This document shows, piece by piece, positions 1 to 6,919 of a DNA stretch of 16,940 nucleotides. The position numbers and the translations under genes were made by a program. Below the pieces are notes generated by a model that was given only the letters and a program-made list of their open reading frames with translations, made no database searches and was not told the origin of the DNA. This DNA is from Ruminococcaceae bacterium UBA4871 (GTDB lineage Bacteria; Bacillota; Clostridia; Oscillospirales; Acutalibacteraceae). The first letter of the stretch is position 1. Every line of letters starts with the position of its first letter. The stretch spans positions 45,024-61,963 of the forward strand of contig DHDR01000003.1 in the NCBI GenBank assembly GCA_002399445.1, written 5' to 3'.

Positions 1-708
1 CTGCTTACTGGAGCTGTATCAGCCGGTTCTCTGGGGCTTGTTTCGGCCAGCGCTTTGCCACCACAAACTGCAGCTGCACGGGATTTTTCCAATCACGCAG
101 CAGATACTGTACAACTGGCTCTCCCTTTTTGCAGTGAAAAAAATCTGCTTCCCTGTGGCAGTGAAGTCGTCAGTGCTCTGATGGTACTGCATTACTGGGG
201 GATTCCGACCAGTCTGGACGAACTGGTGGCTGCTCTCCAGAAACAACCACTCAAAAAAGAAAATGGTATTCAAACGGGCCCAAATCCTGAAAATTTCTTT
301 GCAGGAGATCCACGCCAAAAGGGAAGCATGGGGTGCTTTGTGCCACCGCTCCAACGGATGATTTCCAAGTTCCTTCCACCGATACTGTGTGCAGAAAACA
401 AAAGCGGCATACCGCTGGAACAGTTGGAAAAGGACAGGCTTGCTGTGGGAGAGCCTGTCCTGATTTGGGCGACAGCCAATATGGAAGAACCAAATTATTC
501 CATATACTGGAAACAGCCGGACGGATCTATCTGCAAATGGATTCAAAATACAGCGTGTATGATTTTAACCGGCTATGATGGAAGCAGCTATTGGGTGGAT
601 GACCCGTCTTCTGAGAAAGGTCCGATCCGCTGGGACAAAGCCTTGGTTCAAAAGCGATATCAACAAATAGGAAAACATTGTCTGATTATTCGCCGGGCAA
701 AACAGTAG
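1..708 (+). CDS. Secreted C39-like papain-fold protein, 5' end outside window, probable loss of catalytic His
   Basis: The frame is open from base 1, so the true start lies upstream; 235 residues are visible. Residues 1-22 are small and hydrophobic and end in an Ala-Ser-Ala motif, which fits the end of a signal peptide, so the protein is probably exported. Residues about 40-65 (PFCSEKNLLPCGSEVVSA) match the catalytic-Cys region of C39-like (YvpB-type) peptidases; the Cys is visible residue 52. The later C39 block is recognisable as ILTGYDGSSYWVDDP, with the Asp/Asn position kept. The residue where family members carry the catalytic His, six before the Gly of TGYD, is Ala185 here. The fold call is fairly secure. 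Peptidase activity is doubtful, and a binding or structural role is possible. It precedes the YlmC-like gene by 52 nt and may be cotranscribed with it. Confidence 0.72.
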   Translation: MLTGAVSAGSLGLVSASALPPQTAAARDFSNHAADTVQLALPFCSEKNLLPCGSEVVSALMVLHYWGIPTSLDELVAALQKQPLKKENGIQTGPNPENFFAGDPRQKGSMGCFVPPLQRMISKFLPPILCAENKSGIPLEQLEKDRLAVGEPVLIWATANMEEPNYSIYWKQPDGSICKWIQNTACMILTGYDGSSYWVDDPSSEKGPIRWDKALVQKRYQQIGKHCLIIRRAKQ

Positions 709-760
709 AAGGAATATTGCATTCTGTTCCTGCGTAACAATGCTGCAGGGGGTGGTCTGT

Positions 761-1096
761 ATGCGCAGCAGGATGTATGAAATGCGTCGGAAGGAAGTGA
801 TTAATATTCGGGACGGTACACGGCTTGGAAATGTGTGCGACATTGAAATCGATACCGTGACTGCTTCCGTCTTGTCTTTGGTCATTTATGGGAAACTCCG
901 CTTCTTCGGGCTGTTCGGCAGGGAAGATGACCGGGTGATTCCCTGGTCAGATATCCGTATTATTGGGGAGGATATTGTTCTGGTGGACACGCCGGTACCG
1001 ATTGAAGGTCACCATAAAAAAAATAAGGATGGACACAATGGGCAGCTGCCCGAACAGCATGGAAAAAAAGAAGACTGTCCAGAAAGCAGTTCCTAA
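761..1096 (+). CDS. ylmC: YlmC/YmxH family PRC-barrel sporulation protein
   Basis: This encodes 111 residues. The core (KEVINIRDGTRLGNVCDIEI ... GLFGREDDRVIPWSDI ... IGEDIVLVD) is the PRC-barrel pattern of the YlmC/YmxH family found in endospore-forming Firmicutes; its molecular role is not well defined. The start at 761 is chosen because the strong Shine-Dalgarno AGGGGGTGG at 747-755 is correctly spaced for it. The in-frame ATG at 740 lies upstream of that site, and an ATG at 773 is a weaker alternative. Family members are usually about 80-90 residues. This one adds a hydrophilic C-terminal tail of about 25 residues rich in Lys, His, Glu and Ser (from GHHKKNKDG onward), encoded partly by an A-rich tract. 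A strong terminator follows 38 nt after the stop, so the gene ends its transcription unit. Confidence 0.85.
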   Translation: MRSRMYEMRRKEVINIRDGTRLGNVCDIEIDTVTASVLSLVIYGKLRFFGLFGREDDRVIPWSDIRIIGEDIVLVDTPVPIEGHHKKNKDGHNGQLPEQHGKKEDCPESSS

Positions 1097-1134
1097 AATG
1101 CTTTTCCTGCGTAAAATCGAACATCAAAAGCAGA

Positions 1135-1182
1135 AAAAACCGCAGAGATCAATCACAGAGGTGATTTGGCTCTGCGGTTTTT
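1135..1182 (+). terminator. Two-tier intrinsic terminator after the YlmC-like gene
   Basis: The outer arms AAAAACCGCAGAG (1135-1147) and CTCTGCGGTTTTT (1170-1182) are perfectly complementary over 13 bp. Inside them, AATCAC (1151-1156) pairs with GTGATT (1161-1166) around an AGAG loop, with a 3-nt internal loop on each side (ATC/TGG). The A tract at the left and T tract at the right would let it work in both directions. It separates the YlmC-like gene from the germination operon. Between it and the gerKA start (1183-1368) the DNA is AT-rich with no gene. I find no clean sigma-A promoter there, which is compatible with control by a forespore sigma factor, but I could not resolve a convincing sigma-G/F site by eye. 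Confidence 0.88.
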
Positions 1183-1368
1183 ATGTCTGATTTCGGGAGA
1201 AAATCATGTAAAAATTTTATGGACAGTCATCATTTGTTTCTTAAAATCAATGAACAAAATTTTGATTTACATGCGGAGTTTCAAATTTGATACTTATATT
1301 TTCAGGAAGTCGGGAACAATATTCGTTATAAGATTTTATCATTTGCAACAAAGAAGGAAAATCAAACT

Positions 1369-2991
1369 ATGCTCACTTTTATTATTCAAAAACTGAAATA
1401 TTGGAAGCAAAAAAACAGCAGTTTCAGTAAATCCAAGGATAGTTCCCGTCAAAATACGAGACCGCCGGCGGTACCGCATACCCAACTTTCTACCAGCCTG
1501 AAAAAAAACATGAAAACTTTTAGCAGCATATTGGGTACCAGCAGTGATATTAAAATACATGAATTTTCCTTTGGGGTTCAACCCTTGGTCAAAGGCGCTT
1601 TGATTTTTATTGACGGTTTGGTGAGCAATGAAATTATCACCGAAAGTATTATGAAACCACTTACTCTTTCTTTTGGTCAGACGGAAGCACTTCCTGCAAA
1701 ACGCCAGTTTATTGAAAAAATCAAAGAACAGGTTCTGTGCTCCGGCGACGTTACGGAAAACTGTTATGAAGACAGTTTAGTTCAAAGCTGTCTGTGCGGT
1801 GACACAGTTCTCCTGATTGATGGTTTTCATGACGGATTGGTCATTAGCAGCAAAGGATGGGAAAAGCGCAGTGTTACAGAACCGCAGACAGAATCGGTTG
1901 CGAGAGGCCCACGGGAAGGGTTTACAGAAAATTATCGAACAAACACATCTTTGCTGCGCAGAAAAATCCGTAATCCGGCTCTGCGCATGGATGAAATGGT
2001 GATTGGGGAGAAAACACAGACATCGGTTGCTGTTGTCTACCTCAAGGGTGTAGCAGACCCGAAACTGATTGACCGAATCAAACAGAGACTGAAGAGTATC
2101 CATGTCGATTCCATTTTGGAGTCTGGCTACATTGAACAATATATTGAAGATGCACCTTTCAGCATATTCCCAACTATTGGAAAAAGCGAAAAGCCGGACG
2201 TTGTCGCAGCAAAAATTTTAGAGGGAAGGGCAGCTATTATTGTTGACGGAACTCCCTTTGTTTTAACAGCGCCCATGTTATTTTTGGAAGAATTTCAAAC
2301 GGCTGAGGATTACTATACACGCACCATTTATGCAAGCTTCATTCGAATTTTAAGATATATTACATTTTTTTTTGCCGTGTTTGGACCAGCTATTTTTGTG
2401 GCAATTACTACTTTCCATCAAGAGCTGATTCCCACGACCCTTTTACTGACAATTGCCAATGCTCGCGAAGGGACGCCTTTTCCTGCTTTTATTGAAGCAC
2501 TGTTACTGCTGCTGGCATTTGAAATTCTTCGGGAAGCAGGTCTGCGGCTTCCGCGCCCAATTGGACAGGCAGTCAGCATTGTGGGTGCATTAGTCATGGG
2601 GGATGCCGCTGTGTCTGCCGGTTTAGTAGGTGCCCCCATGTTAATTACGGTTGCCATTACGGCCATGTCGGAATTTGTCACGCCGGAATGTGAGAATGCC
2701 ATTGTGATCCTTCGGCTTATTTTCTTGGTTTTATCTGCTGTATTAGGAGGCTATGGGATTGCTTTGGGTACCTTGGGACTTCTCATCCATCTTGCTTCAT
2801 TAGAATCTTTCGGCGTACCTTATTTGACGGGTTTGGCTCCTATGCATAAGCATACTTTAGAGGACTTTTTTGTGCGTGCCCCCTTGTGGTCCATGACGAA
2901 AAGACCGGATACATTCGCGCACCGCGATAAAACCAGAAGGAGATTTTTTATTCCTCCTGCTTCTGCAGAGGATCAGTCAGAAAAGCAGTGA
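1369..2991 (+). CDS. gerKA: Spore germination receptor A subunit (GerA/GerKA family)
   Basis: This 540-residue protein is the usual length for GerA-type subunits. The soluble N-terminal half (about residues 45-320) includes the family signature RGPREGFTENYRTNTSLLRRKIR (split: RGPREGFTEN, YRTNTSLLRRKIR) near residues 182-205. The C-terminal membrane domain starts at about residue 329, with hydrophobic segments near 329-348, 374-390, 402-440 and 446-478, and carries the strongly conserved GLRLPRPIGQAVSIVGALVM block. In spores the A, B and C subunits form a nutrient-sensing receptor in the inner membrane. The start ATG has an AAGGAA site at 1354-1359. The stop codon nearly abuts the gerKC start, so translation is likely coupled. 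The order A-C-B resembles the gerK arrangement of Bacillus subtilis. The ligand cannot be told from sequence. Confidence 0.95.
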   Translation: MLTFIIQKLKYWKQKNSSFSKSKDSSRQNTRPPAVPHTQLSTSLKKNMKTFSSILGTSSDIKIHEFSFGVQPLVKGALIFIDGLVSNEIITESIMKPLTLSFGQTEALPAKRQFIEKIKEQVLCSGDVTENCYEDSLVQSCLCGDTVLLIDGFHDGLVISSKGWEKRSVTEPQTESVARGPREGFTENYRTNTSLLRRKIRNPALRMDEMVIGEKTQTSVAVVYLKGVADPKLIDRIKQRLKSIHVDSILESGYIEQYIEDAPFSIFPTIGKSEKPDVVAAKILEGRAAIIVDGTPFVLTAPMLFLEEFQTAEDYYTRTIYASFIRILRYITFFFAVFGPAIFVAITTFHQELIPTTLLLTIANAREGTPFPAFIEALLLLLAFEILREAGLRLPRPIGQAVSIVGALVMGDAAVSAGLVGAPMLITVAITAMSEFVTPECENAIVILRLIFLVLSAVLGGYGIALGTLGLLIHLASLESFGVPYLTGLAPMHKHTLEDFFVRAPLWSMTKRPDTFAHRDKTRRRFFIPPASAEDQSEKQ

Positions 2992-3005
2992 AAGGGTGTA
3001 TGTTT

Positions 3006-4157
3006 ATGAAACATCGGCGTACAGTTGCTGTTGTGGCAATTTCCTTGGCAATTTGTCTGACTTTCACCGGATGCTGGGACGGAAGGGAGCTTAATACAAT
3101 TTCTTTGGTCGCTGGGGTGGGTGTTGATGCTGCAAAAGGGAAAAGCGGGATCACCATGACGGTCCAAGTTGGAAAAACCGGACAAACGAATAACGGCAAA
3201 GAGAAAGAGTCACCTACATCGAAATATCTGAACTATCAAAAAAGCGGAGACACGGAATTGGGAATTATCCGAGAATTGACACATGAAACCAGCCGCAGAC
3301 TTTTCTTTGGACACAACCAATTTATTATATTTGGAAAGCAGGAAGCAGAAAAAGGAATTAAACCGCAGCTGGATTTCTTTTTGCGCGATCAGGAAACAAG
3401 ACTGGATGTGTGGCTCTTAACGTCAGATACGACGGCAGGTGAAATTTTAAATACGGAATCCGATTTGTCTCCTATTCCAGCAATGGATTTGGCGCAGCTT
3501 ATTGCAAATCAAAAGGCGAATTCTGAATCAGTAGAAACAGATATTCTGGACTTTACTTCCAAAATGGAAAGTGAAGGTACTTCACCCGTCATCGGGTTGG
3601 TCAAAATTGACCGTACCACTAAGAAACCAAAGTTCCTCCTTTCAGGCATGGCTGCATTTAAACAAGACAAAATGGTAGGCGAGATGAGCGAACCGGAAAC
3701 CCGCGGCTATTTGTGGACCATGAATAAAATTCATAGCGGAACAGTGGATGTGAAAGTTGGGAATAGTGGATCAAGCTTAGAAATTTTAGAAGGAAGCGGG
3801 AAAATATCCCCTAAGCTTGACAAAAACAATCATGTGTCGGTTTCCATTAAAATCACAGCAAAACTCGGTATTCGGGAAATGACCGATCTCGAAAATGTTG
3901 CCTTTCCCAAAGCTGGCATGCTGCTGCAGACAGCTTGTGAAGAAACGATTCAGAAGCGAGTGCAGGCCTGCTTTCAAAAGTCACAGGTTTATGGTACAGA
4001 CATTTATGGAATCGGAAAGATGATTGATGAAAAAAATCCAAAACAATGGGACAGCATGAAAAATAACTGGGAACAGATTTACAAAAAAATTAAACCTAGC
4101 ATTACGGTGCAAGTACAGGTATCTGATCCCGGTCAGATTAATCAATTTAAAAAATGA
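3006..4157 (+). CDS. gerKC: Spore germination receptor C subunit, lipoprotein (GerC/GerKC family)
   Basis: Starting at ATG 3006 the protein has 383 residues. This start sits 9 nt after the ribosome binding site AAAGGG (2991-2996). ATG 3000 and GTG 2988 are in frame but badly placed. Residues 1-22 form a lipoprotein signal peptide (basic MKHRR, then a hydrophobic stretch). The lipobox-like LTFTGC puts the lipidated Cys at residue 23, followed by WDGRELN, the hallmark start of mature GerC proteins. The rest fits the GerC fold, including SRRLFFGHNQFIIFG and the final part with IRKRVQACF-like QKRVQACFQKSQVYGTDIYG. The protein would be anchored to the outer face of the spore inner membrane, next to the A and B subunits. 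The 3' end overlaps the gerKB start by ATGA. Confidence 0.94.
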   Translation: MKHRRTVAVVAISLAICLTFTGCWDGRELNTISLVAGVGVDAAKGKSGITMTVQVGKTGQTNNGKEKESPTSKYLNYQKSGDTELGIIRELTHETSRRLFFGHNQFIIFGKQEAEKGIKPQLDFFLRDQETRLDVWLLTSDTTAGEILNTESDLSPIPAMDLAQLIANQKANSESVETDILDFTSKMESEGTSPVIGLVKIDRTTKKPKFLLSGMAAFKQDKMVGEMSEPETRGYLWTMNKIHSGTVDVKVGNSGSSLEILEGSGKISPKLDKNNHVSVSIKITAKLGIREMTDLENVAFPKAGMLLQTACEETIQKRVQACFQKSQVYGTDIYGIGKMIDEKNPKQWDSMKNNWEQIYKKIKPSITVQVQVSDPGQINQFKK

Positions 4158-5266
4158 AAGTGGGATCCAGCGTGAATCATGATAAAATCACCGCATCACA
4201 ATTTATGTTTGCCATTGTCTGTTATGTGGAATCTTTTGCTTTGCTGACAGCATTTTCTCTCACCGTTACGCATCAGGATACTTGGATTGCTTTTTTATTG
4301 GGCATGGTGGGAGCTTTGCCTATGATTTTTATAAATTTGTATTTAATTAAACAGTACCCGAATCAGAACTTGATTCAAATCAATCGGGTTGTTTACGGGA
4401 AACCGGTTGGCAGTCTTATCTCTGTACTGTACTGTTGGTATTTTCTCACTCTTTGCTCTTTGAATTTGAGGGATACTGGTGATTTCCTCCGAATGAGCGT
4501 TATGTCGGAAACACCGTCTATTTTTATCAAAATACCATTCCTCGTTTTGTGTAGTTATGCCGTTTTAAAAGGATTAAAAATTATTGTCCGGTACAGTACA
4601 GTTTTTGCTTACATTGGATTTTTTGCACTGATTTTGACAACTATTTTAGTTAGCAGAAGAATGAATTATCATAACCTTTTTCCCGTTTTAACGACTTCAC
4701 CTGTCAAGCTTCTGCAGTGCATCAATATGGTTATGACCATTCCTTTTGGGACTTCCATTTTTTTGATGATTGCACCTGCTGTGCAGGACCAAAAGAAAGT
4801 TAAAAAATCCTTTTTGACAGGATTTTTTGTAGGTGCTTTGGTTATTTTGATAGTTGTCATCCGTGATATTGTTGTGCTTGGCAAAATATCAGAAGAACTT
4901 GTTTTACCTTCCTATGAAACCATGTGTTTGTCTGGCGTTACAGAAACTTTTCAGAGGCTGGATATTTTGTATGTGATTTTATTGGTAATCTTGGAATACT
5001 TTAAGATTTCCCTTCTTTTTTATGCTACCTCTGTTGCCATATCACAGCTTCTGTCCCTTAAGTCTTATAAACCTCTGGTGCTGGTCATCGGGGCATTAAT
5101 TTTAGTTTATTCTTTCATTATCTTCCCTTCTTCAATCGTGCACCTTGCTGTGACACAGACAACAATTCCTGTTTTATGGCTTTTGTTTGAGTATATTTTT
5201 CCATTTGTCACATTTTTGTGCACGAAACTACGTGCTAGGAAGGAAGTGCCAGCAATAAAATCATGA
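4154..5266 (+). CDS. gerKB: Spore germination receptor B subunit, polytopic permease-like (GerB/GerKB family)
   Basis: This encodes 370 residues that are almost entirely hydrophobic helices, about ten in the family. It belongs to the GerB group of APC-superfamily-like proteins that form the nutrient-binding membrane subunit of germination receptors. The N-terminal pattern DKITASQFMFAIVCYV is typical of the family start. Two starts are possible: ATG 4154, in an ATGA overlap with the gerKC stop, and GTG 4172, which gives MNHDKIT and aligns better with family N-termini. No strong Shine-Dalgarno separates them; a weak GTGGG lies before the GTG. I keep 4154 because of the overlap. The 3' end overlaps the next small gene by ATGA. 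Identification is secure; the start is not. Confidence 0.92.
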   Translation: MKVGSSVNHDKITASQFMFAIVCYVESFALLTAFSLTVTHQDTWIAFLLGMVGALPMIFINLYLIKQYPNQNLIQINRVVYGKPVGSLISVLYCWYFLTLCSLNLRDTGDFLRMSVMSETPSIFIKIPFLVLCSYAVLKGLKIIVRYSTVFAYIGFFALILTTILVSRRMNYHNLFPVLTTSPVKLLQCINMVMTIPFGTSIFLMIAPAVQDQKKVKKSFLTGFFVGALVILIVVIRDIVVLGKISEELVLPSYETMCLSGVTETFQRLDILYVILLVILEYFKISLLFYATSVAISQLLSLKSYKPLVLVIGALILVYSFIIFPSSIVHLAVTQTTIPVLWLLFEYIFPFVTFLCTKLRARKEVPAIKS

Positions 5267-5475
5267 TTGCGCTTGTTATCGTCAGTTTTTGTCTGATCCT
5301 TATTTTTTCCCTTCCCTACCTGTTAACGGACAAATCCAAGTATGACAGGACAGTGTTTTTTATTTTTTATTTTTCAATTTTTGTGATATGTCTGTTAGAG
5401 GGTGGTGGGGTTAATCTACCAAGTCCCATTTTAGGCTTGGACGAACTCCTGAAATGGCTTCACCTCAGCTATTAA
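5263..5475 (+). CDS. Small two-helix membrane protein at end of germination operon (D-protein-like)
   Basis: This 70-residue protein starts inside the gerKB stop (ATGA, 5263-5266), the same coupling seen at the gerKC-gerKB junction, which argues that it is a real gene and translated with the receptor. It has two predicted membrane helices (about residues 2-21 and 30-47) separated by a short polar stretch, KSKYDR. A conserved-looking tail follows, GGGVNLPSPILGLDELLKWL. Size, topology and position match the small 'D' proteins described next to GerA-type receptor operons in Bacillus, which modulate receptor function. That assignment rests on context and topology, not on recognised sequence similarity. 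No terminator is visible after it, so some read-through into lacI is possible. Confidence 0.72.
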   Translation: MIALVIVSFCLILIFSLPYLLTDKSKYDRTVFFIFYFSIFVICLLEGGGVNLPSPILGLDELLKWLHLSY

Positions 5476-5510
5476 CCGGACTGGAGACTTGACCGCAGCA
5501 GAATTTCTGT

Positions 5511-5539
5511 TTGACATGCATTTTTGCGGATGTTACCAT
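5511..5539 (+). promoter_or_regulatory. Sigma-A promoter of the LacI-family gene
   Basis: A perfect -35 TTGACA (5511-5516) is followed by a 17-bp spacer and the -10 TACCAT (5534-5539). The -10 is preceded by TG at 5531-5532, making an extended -10. Transcription would begin near 5546, about 50 nt before the regulator's start codon. GTTACCA (5532-5538) overlaps the -10 and recurs in the operator region upstream of the binding-protein gene, which hints at autoregulation. Confidence 0.72.
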
Positions 5540-5596
5540 AAAAAAAGAAAATGATTAAGCAGAATATCACATAGATGAAATAGGAAGTTGAAAATT

Positions 5597-6622
5597 ATGA
5601 ATTCATTGAGTATCAGAGACATAGCCAAAATGGCCGGTGTGTCAGTAACCACAGTTTCACGAGTGCTGAATGGATACCCAGATGTGAGTACATCGACAAA
5701 AGAGCGTGTTCAGCAGGTGATGAAAGACTGTGATTATCAGCCCAACAATGCTGCCCGCAATCTGAAACGTACGCACAGCAATGCGGTGGGACTGCTGATG
5801 GAGGGGAGTGCCACACCGTTTATTACCGACCTTTCAGATATTCTTGAAGAAGAAATCAACATGCATGGCTATACCCTGATTCCGCATCGTGTAATGAATG
5901 GCGTTGATGGTGTTGATACAGCGGTGCAGCTAGTGATGGAAAAGCGTCTGCAGGGACTCATTATCTGCGGAGGTTATTTTATTCACTCTCTGGAGCAGCT
6001 TCAGCGTCTGCCGGTGCCTACCGTATTTTGTACAACAACCCTTACCGGTATTGACTATGCAGCTTATTCCAGTGTCCATGTTGATGACAGGCGGGCAGCC
6101 GCTGAAGCAGTGAACTATCTGTGCTCCATCGGGCATCGAGATATTGCAATTCTTGGCGGTATTGAGCATGACCAAGGCGGCGTTTCCAGCCAGCGGCTGC
6201 ACGGTTACTGTGATGCACTAAACAAAAACGGTATAGGGTTTGATCCCAATTTCGTGCGTTACTGCGGTCTGTTCACGATGCAGCGTGGTTTTGAGACAAC
6301 TCGGGAGCTGCTGTCCAGCCGACGCCGGCCGACAGCTATCTTTTGTGTTGCCGACGAGTTGGCAGTCGGTGCCTGCAAAGCCATTTTTCATGCTGGCCTG
6401 CGCATTCCGCAGGACATTTCTGTAATGGGCTATGATGGTACAGAAATTACCAGGTTCTATGAGCCTTCCATTTGTACTGTCCGGCAGCCCAAAGAGAAAA
6501 TTGCGAAGAAAACGGTGGAAGTGTTAATTAGTTTGATAGAAAAAAAAGGACCAAACCAACATGTCATATTTCCAACCGAAATCGTTACCGGAGGTTCCTG
6601 TGCTTCACCAAAGAATGACTAA
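5597..6622 (+). CDS. LacI/GalR family transcriptional regulator, probable maltodextrin operon repressor
   Basis: This encodes 341 residues from ATG 5597, which sits 9 nt after AGGAAG (5582-5587); a TTG at 5588 is in frame but less likely. Residues 4-25 (LSIRDIAKMAGVSVTTVSRVLN) are the canonical LacI helix-turn-helix. Residues 46-58 include the hinge region (YQPNNAARNLK). The remainder is a periplasmic-binding-protein-like effector domain, with IFCVADELAVGACKAIFHAG and ISVMGYDGTEI typical of the GalR group. It lies directly upstream of the binding protein, permease, malQ and glgP genes and has its own promoter. Control of that operon in response to maltose or maltodextrin, like MalR, is therefore inferred from context. 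The inducer itself cannot be read from the sequence. Confidence 0.93.
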   Translation: MNSLSIRDIAKMAGVSVTTVSRVLNGYPDVSTSTKERVQQVMKDCDYQPNNAARNLKRTHSNAVGLLMEGSATPFITDLSDILEEEINMHGYTLIPHRVMNGVDGVDTAVQLVMEKRLQGLIICGGYFIHSLEQLQRLPVPTVFCTTTLTGIDYAAYSSVHVDDRRAAAEAVNYLCSIGHRDIAILGGIEHDQGGVSSQRLHGYCDALNKNGIGFDPNFVRYCGLFTMQRGFETTRELLSSRRRPTAIFCVADELAVGACKAIFHAGLRIPQDISVMGYDGTEITRFYEPSICTVRQPKEKIAKKTVEVLISLIEKKGPNQHVIFPTEIVTGGSCASPKND

Positions 6623-6683
6623 AAATTTTCGTATGACTCCTATTATGTGTTTAACAGAAATAAGATAAATTGAAAAGAGAAAT

Positions 6684-6713
6684 TTGCACAATTTTCTCTA
6701 AAAGTATTATAAT
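6684..6713 (+). promoter_or_regulatory. Possible distal promoter upstream of the ABC importer operon
   Basis: A perfect -10 TATAAT (6708-6713) lies 18 bp after TTGCAC (6684-6689), a weak -35 with only the TTG matching. Transcription would start near 6720 and run through the proximal promoter and the operators. It may give low constitutive expression, or it may be chance in AT-rich DNA. Confidence 0.4.
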
Positions 6714-6769
6714 GCATACAAAAAGGAATTGAGCTTTAAATAAAAATTGCAATATATCACAAATTTCTC

Positions 6770-6798
6770 TTGCATATTTTCATATGCTGTGCTACTAT
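6770..6798 (+). promoter_or_regulatory. Proximal promoter of the maltodextrin importer operon
   Basis: The -35-like TTGCAT (6770-6775), a 17-bp spacer and the -10-like TACTAT (6793-6798) are preceded by TG at 6790-6791, an extended -10 that would offset the modest hexamers. Transcription would begin near 6805, immediately before the operator-like palindrome at 6810, a classic arrangement for LacI-type repression. The 5' leader would be about 115 nt. The whole gap 6623-6919 holds no gene, only these regulatory elements. Confidence 0.55.
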
Positions 6799-6809
6799 AT
6801 ATACAGTTG

Positions 6810-6834
6810 CGAAAACGTTACCGGAATCGTTACC
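6810..6834 (+). promoter_or_regulatory. Tandem LacI-family operator candidates
   Basis: CGAAAACGTTACCG (6810-6823) has the form CGnnAACGTTnnCG, an imperfect palindrome with the central CpG typical of LacI/GalR operators. GGAATCGTTACC (6823-6834) is a second, weaker palindrome whose CpG centre is 12 bp downstream. Both contain CGTTACC (6816-6822 and 6828-6834). They begin just past the predicted transcription start, where a bound repressor would block initiation. The adjacent LacI-family gene is the obvious binder. Confidence 0.6.
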
Positions 6835-6919
6835 AAATTTATGGTGATGTTTTTGCAACAAGGCGTTAGAGCCTGTCACGATAAAATACATAAAGTTGTA
6901 TGTGAAAAGGAGATTGGCT

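Noticed and set aside
19..546. 175-residue open frame on the minus strand opposite the C39-like gene
   Set aside because: It is antisense to a gene with clear domain motifs, and its translation shows no recognisable family or signal. Long shadow frames of this kind are common.
1183..1368. Sigma-G/F promoter for the germination operon (TGATA at 1289-1293 as a -35)
   Set aside because: No matching -10 (CATnnTA) at 17-18 bp. The nearest candidate, CAATATT, is at about 23 bp, so I do not report a promoter.
6676..6699. Hairpin AGAGAAATT/AATTTTCTCT after the regulator gene as a terminator
   Set aside because: The stem has a bulge, is AT-rich, and is followed by TAAAAG and not a T run. It also overlaps the distal -35, so I do not call it a terminator.
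6803..6826. Catabolite-responsive element (cre) in TTGCGAAAACGTTACC
   Set aside because: The TG to CG spacing is two bases too long for the cre consensus. The palindrome fits a local LacI-type operator better.
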